The position numbers and the translations under genes are program-made. Positions 1 to 7,545 of a stretch of 35,420 nt of DNA are shown one piece after another; the stretch's first letter is position 1, and every line of letters begins with the position of its first letter. Origin of the DNA: Paludibacteraceae bacterium. GTDB lineage: Bacteria; Bacteroidota; Bacteroidia; Bacteroidales; Paludibacteraceae. The stretch spans positions 1-35,420 of the forward strand of contig JAIKXR010000093.1 of NCBI GenBank assembly GCA_024683975.1, read 5' to 3'. The notes beneath the pieces are model-generated. The model was not told the origin of the DNA. It worked only from the letters and a program-made list of their open reading frames with translations, and did no database searches.

Positions 1-74
1 TAGCAGCTGGCGGCGAAGAGAGCAGTTTGTCGGGCATCTACGATGCACCGGGTAACAAACGTCTGGAACTGTAG
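1..74 (+). CDS. 3' end of a secreted protein (partial)
   Basis: Only the last 24 codons are in the window, read in the frame starting at base 3 and ending at TAG 72-74. The visible tail ends SGIYDAPGNKRLEL. It resembles the short C-terminal signature of many Bacteroidales exported proteins ('gxYdxxGxxv') and the end of the next gene (KVYDAQGNEL). A strong terminator follows 19 bases later, which supports a real gene end. The function of the rest of the protein cannot be judged from this fragment. Confidence 0.65.
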   Translation, partial: AAGGEESSLSGIYDAPGNKRLEL

Positions 75-93
75 GCACCGCAACTTTGGAATC

Positions 94-137
94 CCACCCC
101 CCGCATCACGAAAAGGTGATACGGGGGGTGGTTTTTT
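94..137 (+). terminator. Rho-independent terminator after the partial gene
   Basis: A near-perfect inverted repeat, CCACCCCCCGcATCAC / GTGATaCGGGGGGTGG, closes on a GAAAAG loop and is followed at once by six T residues. The stem is about 16 bp and very G+C-rich, a textbook intrinsic terminator for the gene ending at 74. Confidence 0.92.
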
Positions 138-303
138 GAGACAAACAGGGATAAGGGGATCTCGAAATTTCGGGTTGTCGGTTTATCAAAAAATAACGAA
201 ATGTGATGACTTTTTGCTGCAGGCTGAGTGTCTGCATTCCATATGGAATTTGTATAGTCAAGGTGATAAAATGCACTTAATTTGCAGTTAATTGATATTT
301 TTT

Positions 304-334
304 TTTGAATAAATGACAAAATGTCGTATTTTTG
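304..334 (+). promoter_or_regulatory. Bacteroidota-type promoter for the 1952-aa protein
   Basis: TTTG (304-307), 19 bp, TATTTTTG (327-334). This matches the TTTG-N19-21-TAnnTTTG consensus of Bacteroidota housekeeping sigma promoters. It is the only clear promoter between the terminator and the start codon at 510. Confidence 0.8.
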
Positions 335-509
335 CGTGTTTTTTCAGTATCGGAGTGATTGTGTGAGTAGTATGGTTATATGTGCTTCTGTGTGAAGCAT
401 CGGAATGTTTCGCTACAAGTGCAATGCTTCATTACGGCGGGTATGATTTGCCACTTGGGTAGGACATTGACGTGTAATACAATAATTATTAAATCATAAA
501 TAAAAACTT
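335..509 (+). promoter_or_regulatory. Long 5' leader with alternative hairpins
   Basis: About 170 nt lie between the promoter and the ATG at 510, with no convincing ORF. TGCTTC (383-388) can pair with GAAGCA (394-399). The same GAAGCAT (394-400) can instead pair with ATGCTTC (424-430), so the two stems exclude each other. I recognise no known riboswitch class. The last 40 bases before the ATG are A/T-rich and unstructured, as usual for Bacteroidota start regions. Confidence 0.4.
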
Positions 510-3500
510 ATGAAACAAATGATTCGATTTTCGGCGGTTGTTCTGGGTTTGATGCTTGGGACTCTGCAAGTTTGGGCACAGAGTCTGCCTTCCAAAATCA
601 CTGTCTATGCGACAGCGAAAGCGGTGACAGACGGTAATGGTCAGGTGGCGGTATCAGAAGTGACATCACCTACACCTGAATACCAAACAGTTTCAGCGGA
701 AAGTACTTTTTCGCATAAGGGTACCACTATGACGGAAGCATTGCCTCAAGGCGGGCTTTATGTGTACGCCTATTACTACGCGAAACCTGATGAAGGTTAC
801 TATTTCGACCACTGGACAAAGGTTGAAACAAACGAGACTTTTACTGAGATGCCTCGTTTGGACTCTGTGTTGAGTTCGGGAACGACGAGTAATTTTGATG
901 GTACGGGTACTCCGTATTTCTTCCCCCTTGAAGAACCTACGGGAACTGTTTATAAAGGGAGTTACCAGACGATAGGCACGTACAAGGCTGTCTTCAAAGC
1001 CATCCCCGTGTATAGCTGCACAGGCGGACAACTTGTATATACATCTGCAGGCGAGACCAAGAACTGGAACGTGTCCTTTTCAACCGGACACGCAACCTCT
1101 CTTGCTGATTTCAACACGCCGGCTTTCGCCAACGCTACAGCAGGCGGGACGTTCAGTCTGAATTGGGCAGACGCTGCGTTTGCCGACAATGTAGTGACTA
1201 TACCCGTGTCGTTCACGGCTTCTGCCGTAGGTACTTATACCGCCGACCTGACGCTTGCGTCCAAAGGCGGAGCTTCGTTCAAAGCCGTTATCAAGGTGAA
1301 TGTTGAGGCAGCCGCCGCCAACGACGTTTTGGTGAAGAACGGCAGCATACAGAAGACACTCTCGTGGGCAGACGGTCTGGCACAAGCGGCTGACGGCGAT
1401 ACAATCCAATTGCTCCGCGATGTGACATTGGGTTCGACCCAAGACATAACAAAGAATCTGACGCTTGACTTGAACGCCCGCAGTTTGGGAGGCAAGTTGA
1501 ATGTGAACGGCGGTGACGTGACGGTTATCGACAGCAAGATGGTCGGTGTCATTCAGTCGGAGGGTCAGACGCTGACCGTTACATCGGGTACGCTGACGCT
1601 CAAGCGCGGCGAGATTATCGGCGAACGTGCGGTAACAGTGCTTTCGGGTGCCGTTTTCAACCTTAATGACGGCAAATTGACGGCTACTTCGGTTGGTATA
1701 GAGGTCAACAACGGTACAGTGAATATGTTGAGCGGCGAGGTCAAAGTGTCTGCTTCCGATGGCGGAACGGGAATTCTGATGAATAACGGTTCTGTCAATA
1801 TGAAAGGCGGCAAGGTGAACGTTGCCTCCACCGGTTCGTATGCGAAAGGTGTGGCTGTGAATGCGGGCGGTTTTACTGCTCACAATGTGAAGATTACGGC
1901 TACAGCTCCGACAGCAACGGCCATGGACGTACTGAACGGCAAGGCAGACCTCGGTCAATATGCCATTCTCAATGCTGTTGCGACCGGCACAGGAAACGCC
2001 GTTGCTCTCAATGCCGGGAATACGGTAACGGTTGACGGTGCGCGCTTCAGTGCTTCGAATACGAACGGCAGCCTGCCTGAGATTGATGGTAGCGGCGTTA
2101 CAATTGCTTCGGGCTATTTCGTGATGGACGAGTGGGTTAACGGATATTCTCTTGCTGCCAACCAAGCTATATATAATCTCGGTGCCGGTCAGGCCTACGT
2201 GGACGGCTACCGCTTCTTTATCGGTACGGCGGAGAATGCGAGCAATGATGCCGTCAGCGTCTGCGCCATCGGTTCGACCGCATACGGCACGTTGGAAGAG
2301 GCTCTGCTCTATGCACAGAACAATCCGGACGAGGTGCTGACCATCTTGATGATCAACAACTATACCGTTCCTGCGGGTTACTACACACTGCCCGCCAACG
2401 CGACCCTGCTGGTACCGGCTTCGGCATCGCAGAAAGAGTCCTTGAACGGCAAGGTTACCCGTACCCGCGATGCAACTGAACACAAGGCATACCTGACTCT
2501 GACTTTCGCTTCGGATGCACATTTGGATGCGTACGGCAAGATTGAGACAGGCGGTTACCAATTGTGCGGCAATGTGATGGAGGCAGCCTCAAGTGGCACT
2601 TCCACCGGTGCATACGGTCTGATCAGACTCAATTCCGGAAGCACAATGACTTTGGAAGACGGCGCTGTTTTGTATGCATGGGGTTACGTGATAGGTGACG
2701 GCGAGATTCATGCAAGGCGCGGTTCTACAGTCCGCGAGTTCTTCCAGGTTTATGACTGGCCCGGTGCAGGCAATGCATTCAATATCTATCAGGCAGCAGA
2801 TGAGAAGAAAACGTTCCCGCTGAACCAGTACTTTATCCAGAACGTGGAGGCGGCAACGGTTTATCATCCGGGTTCACGCCTTTACACAGCGTTTGCCGCA
2901 CACGGTGCCGGTATAACAGCTGCTGCGGATAATATACAGGTAGTAGGTTTGTCGGGCGAGAACGCTATGTACTTGATGGATCCTGCCGCAGATGCGGAGA
3001 ACACATGGGTTCGCAAGTGGTACGATGTGAAAAACGACAAGCAGGTATATGACGTGAACAGCGGTGCCCACCTTGGCTCGATGGTGATTGCTCTTCCGAT
3101 GCTCCAGGCTCTGGGCATGAAGGAATTCGATTCGAAGTTGTTCGTACTGCCTCTGACAAGCAATATGAAGATTCACCTGCTGACTGGTGAGATGGACATT
3201 ACCCAGAGTACGGAGATGATTCCGGGTACGGAGATTGAGGTGGACAAGGAAGCGACCGTGACGGTCAATCCGGGTATTTCGCTTTACTTGTTCGATACTG
3301 ACCAATGGGATAAGTTCGCACGTAACGCGTACGCGCAGGTGGTAGGTTACACGCCTTCGTGGGGAGGCAAGCCGACCGTTCGCAAAGTGTCCTCGTTAGA
3401 GGCCATAGGTGATGCCAAACTCAATGTACATGGTACATTCGACATCAAGGGGCGTCTGCTGACTACTACGTCTGGCGCAAACATCTTCTCCAACAATGCG

Positions 3501-6368
3501 GATGCCGGTACGGTACGTTTCACTACTGCCGCTCCCGCCTCTGCCGATGACCTGCTCTACCAATTCTATACAAGCAGCAAAGAGTTCTGCGAGGGTATAG
3601 CCACCGTTCCCGCCCTGCTTCGCAACAGCGAAGGCCAGGATCCTGCTTTTGCCGAATCCGCATCGACCCCTGCCGGACAGGCATACTGCTTCGTGGAGGA
3701 CAAATGGCGCATAATGACGGATGCCCATCCGTTCGTATATGACAATTACGGTGTATGGTATGTCAAGCCGGGTGCTTACGTGGCAATAGCGACCCAGGAA
3801 AGCAAAACAGAAGAGATCGGTACCGAGCCGCGTCTCAATGCCGACCATACTTACAGCGATGCTGCAGGCGACGGCAGACTCTTCATCCTCGTGGAAGAAC
3901 AATGGTGGGAGGTGGAGCTGGAAGACAACCTCTACCGTGCAACCAACGGCAAGTACTACGTGTATGACGACGACGAAGGCGCATACTCTGAACCCCGCTG
4001 GCACGAGAAACAGTTCTATGTAACGTTCGTCAACTGGGACGGAAGCGATATTCTCGACAACGAGAGCAATCCTACCTTCTATGGATTGTCCTACGGCTCG
4101 ATGCCTTTCTTCAACGGCACCAACCCGACTCGTGCGGAAGACGTGGACTACACCTATACATTTACTGGTTGGATGCCCGCCTTTGCTCCTGTGACTGAGG
4201 ATGCTACCTATACGGCGGTCTATGAGGCGACGCAGCGCAAGTACACCATCATCTTCCTTGACGAGAACGGAAAGGAGATAGAGCGTCACTTCCTGACCCG
4301 CGATGAGATACCTGAGTGCAAGAATACTCCCGCCAAGACAGGTTACTTCCTCACATGGTCTCCTGGTATCGGTGCCGTAACAGGCGATCAGACCTATCAG
4401 GCAGTCTTCACTCCCGAACCCAAGACCGAGTTCACCATCATCTTCAAGAACTATGATGGTTCGGAACTGAAAGTCTGTGAGGCTGTCAAAGAGGGGACAC
4501 TGCTTGCAGGACTCTATACCGGTGTGCCTGAAAAACCCGCGACAGCCGAGTTCACCTACACGTTTGCCGGTTGGCAGCCCGCCATCGACGGACAGACGGT
4601 TGCCACGGCGGATATGAGCTATACCGCCCAGTTTACTGCTGCACGCCAGAAAGCCGCTGTTACGTTCAATGACGAATACGACGACCAAATAGGTGAGGTA
4701 CAGTATGTGGAGGTAGGACAGACACCTGACGCTCCCAATTATACTAAACAATCAGATGCTGAATATACATACACAGTAACATGGTGGCCCACAGTATCGG
4801 CTGTTGTTTCGCCGGATCCTGTTACTTATACAGCTGAAATCAGTGCGGTGAAGAACAGATATACGGTGAAAGTGACCACTACGAACTGCACCGTCACCGG
4901 CGCAGGTACGTATGAATACGGTGAAAAGGTAACGCTGACGCTTGTTCCTGCCGCAGGGTATGAGTCCGCCAAGTGGAACGACAACACCACAGGTGACAAG
5001 GTTATTACCGTTACGGGCGACGTAACTTTGAGTGCTACAGGTGTCAAGGACGATGACGAACCGGATGAGCCTGAGACACCCGAAGAACCCACCGATTTGG
5101 TAATTGAGGTTGATGGTGTGCAGACTGTGGTTGAACCCACTACGGTTGCCAACCTGACTATCAAGGCAAGTGCTACCGGTGCCGGTCAGTTGATTGGCGC
5201 AGATAATGTGCAGATTGCTACCGGCGGCAACGCTTACTTCAAATATCAGTTCAACGCAGCTGCCAAGACATGGTACGACTTTGCCGTTCCGTTCGAGTGC
5301 AACGGAGCAAGCATAATGAATGCAAGCAACAACACATTAACTCTCGGCAAAGATTACCACATCATCAGTTTCAACGGTGCGACACGTGCCACTATCGCTG
5401 ATGAGGACAAAGATACCGACAAATCGGCATGGGAGTTCCTGGCACAACAAGCGGACAAGACTTTGGTACCGGGTCGCCTGTATATGATTTACTTCAATGA
5501 TGCGCAAGCAGAGGTAACATTCACGAAGAAATCAGGTGCTGCCATTGTTTATGCGGATCAAGTTATGGTAAGTCTCTATGATAACGGCGGTTATGCCACC
5601 ACATTGGCAGAGAACTGGAACGGCATAGGCAATCCTACGCTCTATACAGTACAGATGTCAGTCGAACAGGTTACTTTCGGTCAGTTCTACAAACCCGGAG
5701 ATGACAGTTATGACACCAAGACGCTTGATGCAGAAGCAATGTATGTAGGTAAAGCGGTGTTTGTACAGGCCAAGGTTTCGTGCGCGGTGGCTGTTGAGCA
5801 GTTCCCGATGAGCGCGCCCATACGCCGCAGTGCATACGAGAGTGATGAAAGTGTTATCACCATTTCGGATGATACGCAGGTAACGGATCGCGTTTATCTG
5901 CTTACTTCGGAAGATGCTCTTGATGAATATGTCATCGGAGAGGATCTTGCCAAGGTGGGTGTCAGCAGCAAGGTGGCACAGATGTGGGTTAACCGCTATG
6001 ATGCCAAGTTGTGCGTCAATACGGTGGCCGCCGATGAAAATGACGTAACCGAATATCCGATGGGCATTTATGCTCCTAAGGCAGGTGCTTATACGATAGC
6101 AGCTGTAGAGAGCAAGGCTGGTACGCAAGTGCTGCTGACGATGAACGGCATAGTTGTTGCCGACCTTACCCGTGGTGCTTATACGCTTGATTTGGCTCGC
6201 GGCACGACCACGGCTTACGCAATCCGTGTAGTAGGCCAGCGCGGTGTACCTACGGCTATTGATTCCGCTGTTGATGCACAAGAGGGTGCAGAGAAAGTGA
6301 TTCGTAACGGTGTGCTGTACATTATCCGCGAAGGAAAGGTATATGACGCACAAGGAAATGAACTTTAA
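510..6368 (+). CDS. Giant secreted repeat protein, beta-helix and InlB-like repeats
   Basis: 1952 aa with a clear signal peptide (residues 1-24, hydrophobic core, cut near VWAQ). Residues ~300-530 are Gly/Asn/Val-rich short repeats typical of a right-handed beta-helix. Residues ~1170-1445 hold four related units of the InlB B-repeat/Flg_new type ('FxNxDGs...YTYTFtGW.P....v...atYtAvy'). Residues ~1450-1511 are a divergent InlB unit ('YTVKVTTTNCTVTG...YEYGEKVTLT'). An acidic Pro/Glu hinge (~1514-1529) follows, then a domain with the common Bacteroidales 'WYDFAVPFE' signature near 1587. The C-terminus is a short 'LYIIREGKVYDAQGN' tail, not a classical type A T9SS domain. These repeats are known in surface adhesins, so an adhesive or matrix role at the cell surface is inferred. 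No catalytic motif was recognised. It has its own promoter and long leader. Confidence 0.88.
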   Translation: MKQMIRFSAVVLGLMLGTLQVWAQSLPSKITVYATAKAVTDGNGQVAVSEVTSPTPEYQTVSAESTFSHKGTTMTEALPQGGLYVYAYYYAKPDEGYYFDHWTKVETNETFTEMPRLDSVLSSGTTSNFDGTGTPYFFPLEEPTGTVYKGSYQTIGTYKAVFKAIPVYSCTGGQLVYTSAGETKNWNVSFSTGHATSLADFNTPAFANATAGGTFSLNWADAAFADNVVTIPVSFTASAVGTYTADLTLASKGGASFKAVIKVNVEAAAANDVLVKNGSIQKTLSWADGLAQAADGDTIQLLRDVTLGSTQDITKNLTLDLNARSLGGKLNVNGGDVTVIDSKMVGVIQSEGQTLTVTSGTLTLKRGEIIGERAVTVLSGAVFNLNDGKLTATSVGIEVNNGTVNMLSGEVKVSASDGGTGILMNNGSVNMKGGKVNVASTGSYAKGVAVNAGGFTAHNVKITATAPTATAMDVLNGKADLGQYAILNAVATGTGNAVALNAGNTVTVDGARFSASNTNGSLPEIDGSGVTIASGYFVMDEWVNGYSLAANQAIYNLGAGQAYVDGYRFFIGTAENASNDAVSVCAIGSTAYGTLEEALLYAQNNPDEVLTILMINNYTVPAGYYTLPANATLLVPASASQKESLNGKVTRTRDATEHKAYLTLTFASDAHLDAYGKIETGGYQLCGNVMEAASSGTSTGAYGLIRLNSGSTMTLEDGAVLYAWGYVIGDGEIHARRGSTVREFFQVYDWPGAGNAFNIYQAADEKKTFPLNQYFIQNVEAATVYHPGSRLYTAFAAHGAGITAAADNIQVVGLSGENAMYLMDPAADAENTWVRKWYDVKNDKQVYDVNSGAHLGSMVIALPMLQALGMKEFDSKLFVLPLTSNMKIHLLTGEMDITQSTEMIPGTEIEVDKEATVTVNPGISLYLFDTDQWDKFARNAYAQVVGYTPSWGGKPTVRKVSSLEAIGDAKLNVHGTFDIKGRLLTTTSGANIFSNNADAGTVRFTTAAPASADDLLYQFYTSSKEFCEGIATVPALLRNSEGQDPAFAESASTPAGQAYCFVEDKWRIMTDAHPFVYDNYGVWYVKPGAYVAIATQESKTEEIGTEPRLNADHTYSDAAGDGRLFILVEEQWWEVELEDNLYRATNGKYYVYDDDEGAYSEPRWHEKQFYVTFVNWDGSDILDNESNPTFYGLSYGSMPFFNGTNPTRAEDVDYTYTFTGWMPAFAPVTEDATYTAVYEATQRKYTIIFLDENGKEIERHFLTRDEIPECKNTPAKTGYFLTWSPGIGAVTGDQTYQAVFTPEPKTEFTIIFKNYDGSELKVCEAVKEGTLLAGLYTGVPEKPATAEFTYTFAGWQPAIDGQTVATADMSYTAQFTAARQKAAVTFNDEYDDQIGEVQYVEVGQTPDAPNYTKQSDAEYTYTVTWWPTVSAVVSPDPVTYTAEISAVKNRYTVKVTTTNCTVTGAGTYEYGEKVTLTLVPAAGYESAKWNDNTTGDKVITVTGDVTLSATGVKDDDEPDEPETPEEPTDLVIEVDGVQTVVEPTTVANLTIKASATGAGQLIGADNVQIATGGNAYFKYQFNAAAKTWYDFAVPFECNGASIMNASNNTLTLGKDYHIISFNGATRATIADEDKDTDKSAWEFLAQQADKTLVPGRLYMIYFNDAQAEVTFTKKSGAAIVYADQVMVSLYDNGGYATTLAENWNGIGNPTLYTVQMSVEQVTFGQFYKPGDDSYDTKTLDAEAMYVGKAVFVQAKVSCAVAVEQFPMSAPIRRSAYESDESVITISDDTQVTDRVYLLTSEDALDEYVIGEDLAKVGVSSKVAQMWVNRYDAKLCVNTVAADENDVTEYPMGIYAPKAGAYTIAAVESKAGTQVLLTMNGIVVADLTRGAYTLDLARGTTTAYAIRVVGQRGVPTAIDSAVDAQEGAEKVIRNGVLYIIREGKVYDAQGNEL

Positions 6369-6388
6369 TAACGAAATAATAAAGTACT

Positions 6389-6535
6389 ATGAAAACTTAT
6401 ATCAATCCTGAGACATCGTTGGTAACGATGACAAGTGGTCAGATTTTACAGAGTACCTCACCGATTATACCTACACCCTCTTATCCCGGAGCTCCGGCTC
6501 GCGAGTCATATTCGCCTCGTCAGGAATCGAAGTAA
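6389..6535 (+). CDS. 48-aa small protein, MKTYINPE type
   Basis: This ORF is absent from the supplied track. It starts at ATG 6389, 20 bp after the stop of the giant gene, and ends at TAA 6533-6535. The product begins MKTYINPETSLVTMTSGQIL and ends in a Pro/Ser-rich stretch. Short proteins opening 'MKxYixPxxxvv.m....ll..SP' are common in Bacteroidales genomes and have no assigned function. It has no signal peptide or membrane segment. It is placed between the giant gene and the hairpin at 6551, so co-transcription is likely. The reading frame is supported by its start, its family-like N-terminus and its position before a terminator-like hairpin. Whether it is translated is not shown. Confidence 0.6.
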   Translation: MKTYINPETSLVTMTSGQILQSTSPIIPTPSYPGAPARESYSPRQESK

Positions 6536-6550
6536 GCAAGGGTACATAAA

Positions 6551-6589
6551 CAAAGAAAGCTACCTAATTAAGTTAGGCAGCTTTCTTTG
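6551..6589 (+). terminator. Hairpin ending the giant-protein transcript
   Basis: CAAAGAAAGCT pairs with AGCTTTCTTTG around an inner stem CCTAA/TTAGG with one A.C mismatch between them. The total stem is about 16 bp. The T-rich 3' arm (CTTTCTTTG) serves as the only U-rich segment, since no separate T run follows. Its position 15 bp after the 48-aa ORF supports a terminator. It is nearly symmetrical and could work in both directions. Confidence 0.6.
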
Positions 6590-6687
6590 TCAAAGGCATT
6601 ACTTTGTGGAAGTGGCGGCGGAATTTTGAGATAATTGCAGACTTTTCAGCTTTCGACGGTGAATATATACTCAAACACTAATGAAAA

Positions 6688-7545
6688 ATGCAGACTAAGA
6701 AAAACGTTTTGACAAAGCAGTGGCAGATGATGCGTCGGTCTTGTGGGAATGTTCGGCAAGTACTGTCGATTAAATGGACTGCGTTCAGGGCATGGCAAGA
6801 GAGTCCTATTGAATACAAGATGGACGGGAGTGCGCATGTTTGCAATAACTGCGGATACAGGTATAGGGGCAATTATTGTCCCAGATGTTCCCAATCAGCA
6901 CATCATGGCCGTATCAGCTGGCTTGCGATGTGGCAGGGAATAGGTCAGTTGTGGGGTATAGAGTCGCGTTCAGCCATATACACGTTGTGGCAATTGCTAT
7001 TGCGTCCGGGTTATCTTGTTCGCGACTATATCAGCGGCAAACGTCAGGTAAGTTATCCGCCTGTAAAATTGTTATTCATTTTGGCAGCAGTAGTTGCATT
7101 GATACAGTTCTTCTTTCCAAGACCCGCCACAGATATCTCGGAAATCGGCTTTCAATATGTCGATTATGCATTGAGATGGTTAGACGAACATCAGAGTATC
7201 AGTGCATTAGCAAATGGCTGCATCTTTATACTGCCTACGTGGATATTGTTTCGTAACGCCCCACTCTACCCTAATCACAGTATTCCCGAAGGATTCTTCC
7301 TACAGGTTTATATAGCGATACTGACGTTTCTGCTGTCATCACTTTTTGCGGAAGGAGCATTGGCGAGTACGATACTGATTGTCTTTTACACCTTTGCCAC
7401 GTACAAGCAGTTGTTCGGATACGGCTATTGGGGAACGTTTTGGCGGCTGCTTATTTGCTTTGCGTTGAGTCTTGTGATATTGGTGATATTCATTATAATA
7501 GGCATCGCGATAAGCAAGTTGCATATATTTACAACCGCACAATAA
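6688..7545 (+). CDS. DUF3667-type zinc-ribbon membrane protein
   Basis: 285 aa. A CNNC...CPRC zinc ribbon lies at residues ~52-69. It is followed by a signature 'LLLRPGYLVRDYISGKRQ.SYPPVKLLF', which matches the DUF3667 family of Bacteroidota inner-membrane proteins. Three or four hydrophobic segments follow (near residues 130-145, 170-190, 205-235, 245-275). The molecular function is unknown. The ATG at 6688 lies just inside an overlapping ATG (6681) that hits a stop after five codons. The stop TAA shares its last A with the ATG of priA (TAATG), so translation is probably coupled, although nothing links the two functions. Confidence 0.8.
   Translation: MQTKKNVLTKQWQMMRRSCGNVRQVLSIKWTAFRAWQESPIEYKMDGSAHVCNNCGYRYRGNYCPRCSQSAHHGRISWLAMWQGIGQLWGIESRSAIYTLWQLLLRPGYLVRDYISGKRQVSYPPVKLLFILAAVVALIQFFFPRPATDISEIGFQYVDYALRWLDEHQSISALANGCIFILPTWILFRNAPLYPNHSIPEGFFLQVYIAILTFLLSSLFAEGALASTILIVFYTFATYKQLFGYGYWGTFWRLLICFALSLVILVIFIIIGIAISKLHIFTTAQ

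Noticed and set aside
1080-2561. 493-aa minus-strand ORF inside the giant gene
   Set aside because: It is antisense to a signal-peptide protein with clear domains, and its His/Arg/Cys/Val-rich composition is typical of reverse-frame shadows.
3396-4751. 451-aa minus-strand ORF inside the giant gene
   Set aside because: It is antisense to the InlB-like repeats, has no recognisable domain and no promoter. It is a shadow of codon bias.
6435-6629. 64-aa plus-strand ORF downstream of the giant gene
   Set aside because: It runs through the terminator hairpin in a different frame from the better 48-aa ORF at 6389.
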